From: Periplaneta americana
Lineage: Eukaryota; Arthropoda; Insecta; Blattodea; Blattidae
Direction of reading: 5' to 3'
Length of the DNA: 64,000 nt
Assembly (NCBI RefSeq): GCF_040183065.1
Contig: NC_091127.1
Span: 110,301,834-110,365,833, forward strand
The position numbers and the translations under genes were made by a program. Shown in pieces: positions 23,901 to 30,168 of this stretch. Position 1 is the stretch's first letter. Every line of letters starts with the position of its first letter. The notes beneath the pieces are model-generated. The model saw only the letters and a list, made by a program, of their open reading frames with translations, did no database searches and was not told the DNA's origin.

Positions 23901-25319
23901 ATATCCTATCTGAGAAGAAATTTCGAATAGAAATCACTTTGAACTACACTGCCCAATTTGGAGTTGTAACACAGTACATGCTTACATACTGTATAACACA
24001 CTGACCGAATTCTGGGATGACAGTTTTACTGAAACATAAAACTGATTTCAAATTTTGCTTTTAATCGTGAACTGGGTTTGCATATATCATTATTCTCCAG
24101 TTTTAAGTCTTTCTTGAAGTTCAAAAGGTAACTAAGCTTACCGGTACTGTCTAAGCGAGTGGAGCCGTGTTAGAGTCTTTCAGCTAGACCTGCCAGGCCT
24201 CTACTGCAACATGAATACAGTACATGATGTCGAAAGTGTGTCTGTATCCTCATGCTGTTTGCATCATTCCCTTACAAGCACATGAAATAAGACCCAATCC
24301 AACTGACGCAGACCTTTGGTGCACAGTAAGATAGGCCTACTTATAAATGATTATGAAAGATTAGCAGGCGAATGGAAAGCTATTTGCTTTGATTTCAGAA
24401 TTTCCAAGAACAGACAAAATAGCATTAATGCTGACTGTTATTCACAACTAGCCTGTATGTTTAAAATTCAAATATTAATTTTAATAATAATTTTACGACA
24501 AGTGTTCTTCACTATAAGTACTTAAGCTCATGTAGTCTATTTTAACTAAATGGAAGTTTTATAAAATTGATATCATTGACTGTACATACATAAATTCACT
24601 CTTGGCATTGCAAGAGAATGCCATATAATTCTCAAATTTGTTATCACAAGGCGACCTTTATCTCCACCATTTCCTTTCGTGTCTTCAATAGAGTCCAATT
24701 TATCTAATATTTTCTCTCCTGGTCTCATTTTCATCTGACTGCAACAAACGAGCACATGGAAGTACAGAATTTTCAAAACAGATGGTTACAATAATTTTTA
24801 GTGGTCCCACCAGATTGTTCACATATTATGCCGCAAAATGACCAAAAGGAATTGGAATAGTAAACTTGACAATTGTCTTTGTCAAGCTCATATTCATAAC
24901 AGGTTATTTAGAACAGCCTGAAATCTTAAATAAATTCAGTATACGGTTACCTCACTGACCCAGGTTGATTTATATGTATAATTAGGCTCTAATTAATTTT
25001 TATATCTTAGTACGAGATATTTGGAACATTTTTTATTATTAACAATTATTTTTAAATACTAAAAACAGCAGATTTGTCTGTTTGTCGAATACACATAATC
25101 ATGCTTACGAAAAGGCACTTTGGTGCCAATGACTTGTGTGCATAAGGTTGGAATTTTGGAGGAAGAGGAAAATTAAGGTAACCGTGTTCTGAAATTTATC
25201 CTTAAGATACAGGGTATAACCAGAAACTATACAATTATGATATAAATCATTAGGGGTAATACTTACTGCAGTGGAATGTCAAACCTAACCTCTCTATCTT
25301 CCCACAAAGAATCTGCCAT
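1202..25319 (-). CDS. BBS5: BBS5, BBSome subunit (six coding exons, 3' end off window)
   Basis: BBS5 is a subunit of the BBSome, the coat complex that carries membrane proteins in and out of the primary cilium; its PH-like (DM16) repeats bind phosphoinositides. Six exons on the minus strand (25319-25267, 24738-24590, 14680-14631, 12298-12171, 4563-4428, 1303-1202) all have AG/GT borders and join in frame into 206 residues. These include [61 protein letters not shown] and [12 protein letters not shown], which follow vertebrate BBS5 in order. The family is about 340 residues, so roughly 135 C-terminal residues lie beyond position 1. No frameshift or stop breaks the model, so it should be functional. 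The introns (528 bp to 9.9 kb) are packed with transposons. Identity comes from remembered family sequence; no search was run. Confidence 0.93.
1735..2495 (-). pseudogene. Tc1-like transposase pseudogene
   Basis: Read on the minus strand with frameshifts and stops, this gives the Tc1 signature in order: a helix-turn-helix end with [13 protein letters not shown], a region like [14 protein letters not shown] with the first catalytic-domain block, [11 protein letters not shown] (third catalytic Asp motif, normally SPDLNPIE) and the C-terminal ARVGHTSY. Several internal stops and shifts make it non-functional. It lies in intron 5 of BBS5. Terminal repeats were not identified. Confidence 0.75.
2567..2622. 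repeat. (AAT)n microsatellite
   Basis: About 18 AAT units directly upstream of the Tc1-like relic. On the minus strand it reads as a meaningless poly-Leu run. Confidence 0.95.
2938..3941 (-). pseudogene. Mariner-like transposase pseudogene
   Basis: Pieces in two frames follow the mariner/IS630 order. An N-terminal winged-helix part ([20 protein letters not shown], then [19 protein letters not shown]) is followed by [19 protein letters not shown] with the first Asp, [19 protein letters not shown] with the third Asp, and [11 protein letters not shown]. At least two frameshifts and a stop interrupt it, and the segment around the second Asp is degraded. It belongs to the common insect family whose members have MSDEAHFHLSG and WPARSPDLT motifs. 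Confidence 0.82.
3980..4237 (-). mobile_element. tRNA-derived SINE (family A), full length
   Basis: The head is on the minus strand near 4237 (A-box-like TGGCTCAGTCGG, B-box-like GTTCGATCTCT), with a conserved body and an A-rich end at 3980 (T-run on +). It is flanked by a perfect 13-bp duplication AAGTTAGTCTTTT at 3967-3979 and 4238-4250. Copies or fragments of the same family are at 17495, 20297, 30005 and 39357. Confidence 0.9.
4428..4563 (-). CDS. BBS5: BBS5 coding exon 5
   Basis: Acceptor ATTGTAG|GGCATA and donor GATCAG|GTGAGC, 136 bp. It encodes (K)[16 protein letters not shown] and on to GVWNLSSDQ, the linker and start of the second PH-like repeat. It is isolated between SINE/mariner debris and a nested hAT/BEL insertion. 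Confidence 0.94.
5121..5317 (+). repeat. BEL 5' LTR
   Basis: Starts TGTGGCGGATTAAAG and ends CATTCCCCACA. It differs from the right LTR (8228-8422) at about a dozen positions including small indels, so the insertion is old enough to have diverged noticeably. Confidence 0.92.
5747..5807. repeat. (TA)n microsatellite in BEL leader
   Basis: About 30 TA units. Just after it comes AATTAGGCAT, whose inverted copy ATGCCTAATT follows a second TA tract. Confidence 0.95.
5854..5899. repeat. Second (TA)n tract at the gag start
   Basis: About 22 TA units immediately before the likely gag ATG at 5898. Translating it gives a spurious Tyr-Ile run, so the earlier ATG at 5844 is not the start. Confidence 0.95.
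5898..7135 (+). pseudogene. BEL/Pao gag, broken by stops and a frameshift
   Basis: The N-terminal half is acidic and coiled. It is followed by the capsid signature [12 protein letters not shown] then [11 protein letters not shown] (6290-6370). TGA stops occur at 6543 and 6698, with a frameshift near 6905. The C-terminal end has a CCHC zinc knuckle ([11 protein letters not shown] type) and a second knuckle whose first Cys is Ser ([14 protein letters not shown]). Gag would package the RNA. The start chosen is the ATG at 5898, after the TA tract. Confidence 0.85.
7200..7626 (+). pseudogene. BEL/Pao aspartic protease remnant
   Basis: It continues in frame from the zinc knuckles. The active-site motif reads [11 protein letters not shown]: the catalytic Asp is kept, but the usual Asp-Ser/Thr-Gly is Asp-Gly-Gly. 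It would process the polyprotein. The reading frame closes at 7626. Confidence 0.75.
7729..8224 (+). pseudogene. BEL/Pao RT N-terminus fused to pol C-terminus by deletion
   Basis: [10 protein letters not shown], the LPRKEG block and the [13 protein letters not shown] region are the segment that precedes the BEL reverse-transcriptase palm. The sequence breaks after about residue 110. In another frame it resumes with a pol C-terminal tail ([15 protein letters not shown]) that ends inside the 3' LTR. All catalytic RT, RNase H and integrase motifs are absent. Confidence 0.8.
8228..8422 (+). repeat. BEL 3' LTR
   Basis: Starts TGTGGCAGATTAAAG and ends CATTCCCCACA, with an AATAAAG polyadenylation-type motif near 8361. 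It is followed by the AACAT target duplication. Confidence 0.92.
9029..9829. other. AT-rich BBS5 intron 4 DNA
   Basis: No coding segment, repeat border or structured motif recognised. Strongly AT-rich from 9200 onward. Confidence 0.6.
9830..11612. mobile_element. hAT-type element hosting a Harbinger-like MITE
   Basis: The left end is CAGGGCCGGATTTAG; the complement of the right end is CAGTGCTGAATTTAG (12 of 15 matching). Flanks CCAATAAC (9822-9829) and CTAATAAC (11613-11620) differ by one base, consistent with an aged 8-bp hAT duplication. A C-run at 10674-10683 lies inside. No transposase is recognised. It lies in BBS5 intron 4. Confidence 0.72.
10714..11582. mobile_element. PIF/Harbinger-like MITE, TTA target duplication
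   Basis: 869 bp with inverted ends AGGCTGGTTCACAATAAACC (left) and its near-perfect complement at the right, extending about 45 bp with mismatches. TTA flanks it at 10711-10713 and 11583-11585. Short open frames inside are not conserved coding sequence. It is nested in the hAT element at 9830-11612. Confidence 0.87.
11621..12170. other. BBS5 intron 4, 3'-proximal to exon 4 donor
   Basis: AT-rich intronic DNA. Apart from the exon 4 donor at its right edge I recognise nothing. Confidence 0.6.
12171..12298 (-). CDS. BBS5: BBS5 coding exon 4
   Basis: Acceptor TTTCCAG|CAACTG and donor CACAA|GTACGT, 128 bp. It encodes [20 protein letters not shown] and then [10 protein letters not shown] and HFTSVMGVH, the end of the first PH-like repeat. 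Confidence 0.94.
12398..13640 (+). mobile_element. LINE 3' end, split by a TTAA MITE
   Basis: 5'-truncated tail of a non-LTR retrotransposon. It reads [20 protein letters not shown] then [17 protein letters not shown] and [18 protein letters not shown], the C-terminal part after the reverse transcriptase. The 3' tail ends in repeated AAGTAAGT-type sequence. The element is cut at 12806/13553 by a MITE, and the continuation (ATCTTGTACAAGATAGGGACC) lies at 13557 onward. Stops make it dead. Two more copies are at 14168 (minus) and 51490 (plus). Confidence 0.85.
12807..13552. mobile_element. MITE with TTAA target duplication (piggyBac-like)
   Basis: 746 bp. The ends are GGGTACTG and CAGTACCC, and the inverted similarity continues for about 60 bp (CTATTTTAGCTCTTG on one arm and TTATTTTAGCTCTTG on the other). 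TTAA is present at 12803-12806 and 13553-13556. The uninterrupted LINE copy at 14168 has a single TTAA at this site, so the target is TTAA. No transposase is present. Confidence 0.82.
13641..14167. other. Intronic DNA between two convergent LINE tails
   Basis: No recognised coding or repeat border. The LINE copies at either side are tail to tail. Confidence 0.55.
14168..14592 (-). mobile_element. LINE 3' end (same family as 12398)
   Basis: Minus-strand copy of the same LINE tail, with the ACTTACTTACAAAT end at the left. It retains the intact empty target of the TTAA MITE. It ends about 38 bp from BBS5 exon 3. It is 5'-truncated and carries stops. Confidence 0.85.
14631..14680 (-). CDS. BBS5: BBS5 coding exon 3 (50 bp micro-exon)
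   Basis: Acceptor TTTTCAG|CAATTGG and donor AATTCG|GTGAGT. It encodes (S)[16 protein letters not shown], equivalent to the IGYNCI..TANS stretch of other BBS5 proteins. Phase matches both neighbours exactly. Confidence 0.92.
14681..16278. other. BBS5 intron 2, 5'-proximal unannotated part
   Basis: No homology recognised. An open frame at 14925-15152 has no family features. The stretch near 16050-16140 ([10 protein letters not shown]) is acidic but too short to assign. Confidence 0.5.
16279..16411 (+). repeat. Dispersed repeat, copy 1
   Basis: Shares a body with 39841-39968 (TTAGCCAACTG, AAGGCACCACT, GGATGGCCAGTTCCTTTCC), about 80% similar by eye and in the same orientation. No terminal repeats or coding are visible, so the class is unknown. 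Confidence 0.75.
16549..17470. mobile_element. pogo/Tigger-type element relic
   Basis: Inverted ends CAGTAAACTCTGGATACAGT and CAATCAACTCCGGATATAGT, with repeated GTTATAGTGAAC-like motifs inside each end. TA flanks it at 16547-16548 and 17471-17472. It encodes the N-terminus of a CENP-B-type transposase. 922 bp, so most of the transposase is deleted. It lies in BBS5 intron 2. Confidence 0.83.
17184..17327 (+). pseudogene. pogo/Tigger transposase N-terminal HTH fragment
   Basis: A 47-codon frame beginning [20 protein letters not shown] and continuing through LSKSTVS, which is the CENP-B N-terminal (psq-type) DNA-binding helix-turn-helix. It ends at TAA 17325-17327; the DDE domain is gone. It fits exactly inside the TA-flanked element and reads on the same strand. 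Confidence 0.8.
17495..17757 (+). mobile_element. tRNA-derived SINE (family A), diverged copy
   Basis: Plus-strand copy: the tRNA-like head CACCGGCGCAGCTTAGGCAG is followed by the shared body (CTTGGGCTGATTAC, ATCTTCAGTCTTATCTCGCC) and the TTAAATAACCAAGTA tail. It is more diverged than the copies at 3980 and 20297. Confidence 0.85.
17758..18852. other. AT-rich BBS5 intron 2 DNA
   Basis: No gene or repeat border recognised. A short frame at 18611-18817 has no family features. Confidence 0.5.
18853..20826 (-). pseudogene. Decayed transposase-like gene of an uncharacterised insect family
   Basis: Read from 20826 leftward. A basic N-terminal motif ([15 protein letters not shown]) is followed by [14 protein letters not shown], a Cys pair (CEKCK), [10 protein letters not shown], the stretch [22 protein letters not shown], then VQFKNRL and KGTVDD. 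This order matches repetitive insect proteins I recall that have no clear function and look like transposases. Frameshifts and stops abound, and a SINE (20297-20562) interrupts it. The DFAEN and KG-V-D blocks may be catalytic, but that is inference. Confidence 0.6.
20297..20562 (-). mobile_element. tRNA-derived SINE (family A) inside a pseudogene
   Basis: Near-complete minus-strand copy (tail TTATTTAACGACGCTGTATC at the left, tRNA-like head at the right), with AACCCCTT duplicated at 20289-20296 and 20563-20570. It splits the transposase-like pseudogene. Confidence 0.88.
20738..21163. repeat. 213-bp tandem duplication
   Basis: Two adjacent units (20738-20950 and 20951-21163), about 97% identical by eye, each ending in GTATTAGTGCCT. 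The unit carries the first 30 or so codons of the minus-strand transposase-like pseudogene and its upstream region. Confidence 0.93.
21164..22148. other. BBS5 intron 2 DNA, nothing recognised
   Basis: AT-rich. Open frames at 21231, 21765 and 21965 show no family features. Confidence 0.5.
22149..22673. repeat. About 175-bp tandem repeat, three units
   Basis: Units begin at 22170, 22354 and 22527 (TCATGYTA...GTTGTTCT). They share GGATAACTTCACTT, AACATAAATAAAATCATG and TGACATTTGATAATATGAGG-like stretches. Units 2 and 3 are closer to each other than to unit 1. Confidence 0.85.
22674..24589. other. BBS5 intron 2, proximal to exon 2
   Basis: No coding homology. Near 23530-23600 and 24190-24310 there is weak inverted similarity (AGAGGTCTG and ACTGCGTCAG motifs), which might mark an old DNA transposon; I could not fix borders. 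Confidence 0.4.
24590..24738 (-). CDS. BBS5: BBS5 coding exon 2
   Basis: 149 bp, from acceptor TTGCAG|TCAGATG to donor TTTAT|GTATGT. It completes a His codon with exon 1, then encodes [19 protein letters not shown] and onward to AMPRVNL, the start of the first DM16/PH-like repeat. The acceptor could instead be 4 bp later, but only this one keeps frame with exon 1. Confidence 0.92.
25097..25203. repeat. Dispersed repeat shared with 48351-48464
   Basis: CATGCTTACGAAAAGGCACTTT, GCACAAGGTTGGAATTTTG-like and CCGTGTTCTGA blocks recur 23 kb away in the same orientation. It lies in BBS5 intron 1. The class is unknown. Confidence 0.75.
25267..25319 (-). CDS. BBS5: BBS5 coding exon 1
   Basis: It encodes the initiator Met and [17 protein letters not shown] plus two bases of the next codon. 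The donor reads CTGCA|GTAAGT. The start is the first ATG and matches the usual N-terminus of the family (LWEDRDVRFD in vertebrates). The upstream 330 bp is AT-rich and I see no clear RFX X-box in it. Confidence 0.93.
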
Positions 25320-25649
25320 TTTTAATTTTAAATCGAAGTCATTTGTAAATTCACTTCTTCGAATATTTGAATTTGCTCTCGCAATAGATATTAGAGCCAT
25401 AAACTACAGCAAAGGTCCATTACTATTATTTTTTTACAAAAGCGAAAACCATGTAATGTATTATGTAAGAAACGTATTTCAATATTATGTAATTTATTTA
25501 CATTTGCATTGTAATAGTAATATCACATAATTATTAACCAAATAAATTGAAGCTTACACGCGAACATAACAATAACAACAAACAAGCCTCCTTTTTATAC
25601 AGCTACTCAACAAACTAATTCAAACATTCCTCCATGTTCACTCATAATG
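25320..25649 (-). promoter_or_regulatory. BBS5: BBS5 upstream region
   Basis: 330 bp between the BBS5 ATG and an hAT MITE. It should contain the promoter and 5' UTR. It is AT-rich. No TATA box or RFX X-box that I would defend is visible, and the transcription start cannot be placed. Confidence 0.4.
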
Positions 25650-25657
25650 GTATTTCA

Positions 25658-26145
25658 CAGTGTTGTCAGATCTTGAAAAAATATTTCCGGAGATCGTAAT
25701 GAAAAAAATCCGGAGATTTGTCCACAATTTCCGGAGGCACTTTCGAAAATCACATAAAATGTTATTATAACCTTCTATCTATTAAAATACATGAACTTAT
25801 AATAAAAAGATTTCTACTTTAATTTTTCTACTCACCAATTTGATTAGTAGTCACCACCTTCCTCTCATAGATGTTTCTCCAGACCAGATATGTTCGTTTT
25901 TATGCGTTACATATTTTATATTTAGGGAAGCATTAGTAGTCAAGTTATAAAATATTAACAAAACTTTAACTATATAATGTTCATCTACCAGTTTTAATGT
26001 ATGCCAGAGATTGGTTTTCTAAAAAAAAAAAATAAATAATTTCCTATATTAAAAAATCCGGAGATTACAACTTTATTTCCTATTTTTCCGGGAAGTTAAA
26101 AAATTCCGAAGATTTCCGGAAATTTCCGGAGACCTGGCAACACTG
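25658..26145. mobile_element. hAT MITE with perfect 8-bp duplication
   Basis: 488 bp. The ends are CAGTGTTGTCAGATCTTG and the complement CAGTGTTGCCAGGTCTCC. GTATTTCA flanks both sides (25650-25657 and 26146-26153). Repeated TTTCCGGAGA motifs lie near both ends. It is non-coding, 340 bp upstream of the BBS5 start codon. Confidence 0.92.
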
Positions 26146-26362
26146 GTATTTCATCTATTGACGGGTCGTTCGCGAAGGATCTGACTCTTTTGAAAGACTC
26201 TCTCCGTCGAGCTAGCTCGCTCATTGAGAGCTGGTCCTGAGTCACTTCCAGCTCCTTCAACTCGCGACTCTCAAACAGCTCACGTCACGACTCCCGCTCT
26301 CGAATAACCAATGGCATTCAATGTATGAATTTCATGTTGAAGGTGTGCCGATAAGCTATCAC

Positions 26363-26473
26363 AATTTGACTATAATTATGTGTGTTCCGCCTTTGCTTAT
26401 CATACAATTAAAATGGTGAAAACTAATAAATCATGTTTTCATTAACGTTTTCGGTATCTATGTACCATCTTCA

Positions 26474-26542
<69 letters not shown>

Positions 26543-26841
26543 CTAATTGATAACCAAGCCTCTAGGTGCATGTGTCGTAAACTTAAATAATCAGTGTTTT
26601 TGTGCGTACTGTGTTATATCGATGAAGTGTTGCCATAATTGAATGAATAATATTTGTTGGTGCAACGTACTATCAGAATTAAAATTAAAATTAAATGTTT
26701 CAGTCAATATTTAAAACACTATTTAAAACTGTTTAAAAAACACATGGTTTGTGTATCACTTTAAATATATGCAGTTGGAGATCACTTGTTGCGCGGTGTT
26801 TGCCGATGTGGAGTTGAATGCGGCAGTTGTGGTGATCTTGT
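26363..26841. repeat. Left inverted arm of the Penelope-like element
   Basis: Mirror of 28180-28597. It contains a (TA)n tract at 26478-26537 that is only a few units long in the other arm, which accounts for the length difference. Confidence 0.93.
26478..26537. repeat. (TA)n microsatellite
   Basis: About 30 TA units expanded in the left PLE arm only. Confidence 0.95.
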
Positions 26842-27208
26842 TTATTGGCGTTGAGCTAGACGTGGTATCGTTGACATGGCTATGTTGAAAGTGCTGTTAT
26901 GGCACTTCTATGATAGTTAATGGTATTGCTGTAATTTGTACCCATAAATGTATTGTTAGAACAAATTGAAAATTGTCAAGTCCATGGATTTAGTATCGCC
27001 TGGCGTGTCTGTAAACAATGATTAAGTATTAATTTATGAATTTGAAATTGTTAATTTTGGAAATTCCTTTAACTGATGTTGGTTTTGGTTGACTGCTAGG
27101 GGTGATGCCTGTTATGTAAGAAAAATAACTTACGGTTTTGCCGCGTGTTGGTCTGCTCGTGCTTGATGCTAGGCTGATACTAAAGCGGTGGGCTTGCTCA
27201 CAGTATAT

Positions 27209-27757
27209 TTACGTTGTGTTGTCTGTTACCGGAAGTGGAGGGGGAATCGGTGAGAGCTGTGTGTGCGATTGTTTAGGCGGGAATAATTTGAATAAATTGA
27301 AAAGTGGGTTATTTATGTTGGCTATTTGTTCATTTAGTAGGGGTTTTCCTGAGATGTGTTCTTTTATGATATGAAATTGTTCGGCTGTTTCTATTGTGGG
27401 GTCATTTGTGATTTTTAGTATTTTCAGAGTGTCGTTGATATTTGCGAGTTCGTGGTTTTCATCTATGAGGTGTTGAGCGAATTTAGATCTGTTTCTATTG
27501 TAAACGAAGTCAGAGGTGTGTTCACGAAATCTTATTTTGAAGTTACGTCGAGTCTGTCCTATATATGTTTTGGTGCAATTTTTGCAGTTTAGCTGGTATA
27601 TACCGCTGTTTAGGAGGGGTTCATTATTGTTGGTGTTATTAGGAATTATATTGTTTAGTTTGTTGTTGGTACGATGGGCTATGTTAATATTTTGTTTTTT
27701 AAAAAAGTTACTAAGTTTGTTTGAAATCTTGCCGTAATATGTTAGACTATGCCATTG
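27209..27757 (-). pseudogene. PLE GIY-YIG endonuclease domain
   Basis: An open stretch of about 180 codons starting WHSLTYYGKISNKL. It contains a CxxC-type finger and the endonuclease core SGIYQLNCKNC then TYIGQTRRNFKIRFREH, followed by FAQHLIDENHE and IIKEHI, as expected of Penelope-type endonucleases that nick the insertion target. It ends at TAA 27211-27209. A one-base shift in an A-run near 27760 separates it from the RT frame, so the protein is broken as sequenced. Confidence 0.88.
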
Positions 27758-28187
27758 TTTTTTGTTTTGTGTTTTCTCGGGTTGTAATGTTGTGAATTCT
27801 TTTTTTATGTAATTTTGTTTTTCTCTTTTGTATCAAATTGTTAATTAGTTGGTTTTCGTATCCATTTTCAGAGGCTATTTGCTTTATATAATTAAGTTCT
27901 TTATTTAGCGGTGTTGTGAGTAATCTATCAACGAGGAAGCGGAATTTGCTAATTTTATGTGTGGTTGGGTGTGTTGAGTGTTTTTTTATAGCATGTGTGG
28001 TTGTTGTTTTCTTTCTGTATATGTTAAATGTAATTGTTGGGGCTGCTATTGTTATATTTAAATCTAGAAAGTTAAGGCTGTTGTTATTGCTTTGTTCTAG
28101 TGTGAATTTTATGTTTTGGTGCCATTTGTTAAATTCATCTAGTATTTGACTATCTGTGTTTTGGTTGTTTTCGTATATTACAAGATC
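27747..28187 (-). pseudogene. PLE reverse transcriptase, C-terminal part
   Basis: It begins DLVIYENNQNTD, right after where the YVDD palm motif should be. It continues IKFTLEQSNNNSLNFLDL, IYRKKTTTT, FRFLVDRLLTTPLNKEL and IKQIASENGYENQLI, the thumb and linker region of Penelope RTs. The frame opens within the right inverted arm, so the upstream residues (MLRGVCRCGVECGSC) are repeat DNA, not RT. The palm and finger domains are absent. Confidence 0.87.
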
Positions 28188-28597
28188 ACAACTGCCGCAT
28201 TCAACTCCACATCGGCAAACACCGCGCAACAAGTGATCTCCAACTGCATATATTTAAAGTGATACACAAACCATGTGTTTTTTAAACAGTTTTAAATAGT
28301 GTTTTAAATATTGACTGAAACATTTAATTTTAATTCTGATAGTACGTTGCACCAACAAATATTATTCATTCAATTATGGCAACACTTCATCGATATAACA
28401 CAGTACGCACAAAAACACTGATTATTTAAGTTTACGACACATGCACCTAGAGGCTTGGTTATCAATTAGCATTATATATATACATCTGAAGATGGTACAT
28501 AGATACCGAAAACGTTAATGAAAACATGATTTATTAGTTTTCACCATTTTAATTGTATGATAAGCAAAGGCGGAACACACATAATTATAGTCAAATT
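28180..28597. repeat. Right inverted arm of the Penelope-like element
   Basis: Inverted copy of 26363-26841. It merges directly into RT coding sequence at 28187. Confidence 0.93.
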
Positions 28598-29179
28598 CAA
28601 TGTATGATCACGTGACATCTTCAGTTACTTTGAGAAAGATAGAATAACCCACGGCCTACGGGAATAACCTTGGTGAGACCACGCCATATACCAATAGCGG
28701 ACGAATGTCGAACTAATATTACGCGGCTTTCCATCAGATGTGTATAAAAACATATAACATTGTATAACGTTTATGTTACAGGCTTTCTTTTTTCATCTAT
28801 CTTTTTTTTTTTTTTTTTTTTTTGACTTAATACGATTGTCCCTGTTATCCTTCTGATTCCTAATGTCATTAGACTGGACTATAATTGACAGTTTCGATAT
28901 GTTACGCATCCAGCTCTTGAACGAAGTCATTCGTGAGACGAGCTGTCTAGCCAGCTCGCGAACGAACTGACTCTTTTGAACGACTCGAGAGCGCGAGCTG
29001 ACGAGCTACGCGGCTAGCTCGCGCCTAACAGCCGATTGGACCTGTCACTAAATTTCATCCACAAACTCTAGAATTCCAGAATCGACATGTTGAAATTATT
29101 GAATTTTCCAAAAATGTAAGCTTCGAAAATTGGAATCCAATGTTAATTATCAACATTTTTTTCTGCGAGGAAAGGAACA

Positions 29180-29340
29180 TCCCACGCACTATGACTTGAG
29201 GTCTATTGTACACCCCCTATATGGGATGAGTTGCATGCCCACCGATCCTCTACGCGCACCGACCTAACCACTTGACCCCCTTAACGATCCGAGGTGGAAG
29301 TCCTCCCCCAAGAAGGTCTGCCCTGGGTTCTGTTACAGAA
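29180..29340. repeat. GC-rich repeat-like segment
   Basis: A block unlike its AT-rich surroundings (CACCCCCTATATGGGATGAG, CACTTGACCCCC). It resembles repeat DNA but has no second copy in the window, so assignment is weak. Confidence 0.3.
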
Positions 29341-29371
29341 GCTATCCATCATCATATGAATACAATTCACT

Positions 29372-29632
29372 GAGGCCGGTCGAGAGAGCCAGCAGCTTCG
29401 GAAGGCCGCCTATAGAGCGATCTGAAAACCAGAAGAAGTAACAGGATGATGAATGAAAGGATAATAAGGGAGGAAAGGAAGTGGCGAAGATGAGTGGGGT
29501 TCCAATCACCAGATAAAGTTACTTGATATTCTTCAATAGGAGTGAGGGGAAAAACCCCGAAAAAAACTTCACCGGCAACTCGTCCCACTGGTTTCAGAGT
29601 TAGACTCACTAACCCCTCAGCCACAACGGTAA
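29372..29632 (-). mobile_element. tRNA-derived SINE (family C)
   Basis: The minus-strand head at about 29630 reads GTTGTGGCTGAGGGGTTAGT (A-box-like), followed by GGGGTTTTTCCCCTCACTCC, a motif shared with other cockroach SINE bodies. No target duplication resolved. Confidence 0.6.
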
Positions 29633-30004
29633 ACAATTATGAACATTGTATTAAAAGTAATTACTAGGAAAAGATATTTATTGCGATTATCAAATGTCGA
29701 ATTAACCTATTTCTATTGTATTATTTGAAAAAGTTTTGCCGCCTACAGAGCTTTCTAGTTTATATTTTCTATCAGTACGTTAATATTACCACATGACTGA
29801 TATAATGTAGTATGACAAAAAAAGCGGTGAAATTTCAAATGTCTAATAATAACAAAGATACTCTTTCAGCTTTCCCAATAACGGGACGGTCTCACTGGAC
29901 AAAGCATAACAAACACACAGTGAAAACAAAAACAGACCACAAAAGAGAGCTACCTCCTTTTTGTATCAAACCCTTCATTTTACAATTTTTTGGCGATATG
30001 AAGT

Positions 30005-30168
30005 GAACTGAGGATTCGCCATACATTACCTAGCATTTTCCTTATGGTTGAAAATCGGAAAAAAACCCAACCAGGTAATCAGCCCAAACAGCAATCTAAC
30101 CCAAGCCCTAACGCAACTTTGAATCAGGAGGCTAGCGAGTCTCCCGACTGAGCCATGGTGGCGATTGT
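30005..30168 (-). mobile_element. SINE family A fragment
   Basis: Head-proximal half only (GAGGATTCGCCATACATTAC, ACCCAACCAGGTAATCAGCC, ACTGAGCCATGG). The tail half of the consensus is missing. Confidence 0.8.

Larger units (their letters stand above)
26329..28594 (-). mobile_element. Penelope-like element with long inverted terminal repeats
   Basis: It encodes the C-terminal part of a PLE reverse transcriptase and a GIY-YIG endonuclease on the minus strand. The coding part is flanked by arms 26363-26841 and 28180-28597 that are inverted copies of each other (over 95% by eye, apart from a TA expansion and a 2-bp insertion in the left arm). ATTCAATGTATGA occurs at 26316-26328 and 28595-28607 as a 13-bp target duplication. 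Between the left duplication and arm are 34 bp absent from the right. The RT is truncated just before the catalytic Asp pair. Confidence 0.9.
26154..28995. repeat. TCGTTCGCGAA-rich flanks around the PLE, possible older host element
   Basis: Outside the PLE duplication, 26154-26300 and 28915-29030 share unusual motifs: TCTGACTCTTTTGAA and GAGCTAGCTCGC on the left; ACTGACTCTTTTGAAC, CTCGCGAACGA and GCTAGCTCGC on the right. They may be the two ends of one element into which the PLE jumped. Borders and duplications were not resolved. Confidence 0.4.

Noticed and set aside
25320-25649. RFX X-box expected upstream of a ciliary gene
   Set aside because: I looked for GTTRCC-N-GGYAAC-like pairs on the minus strand and saw none convincing; a weak matrix scan would be needed.
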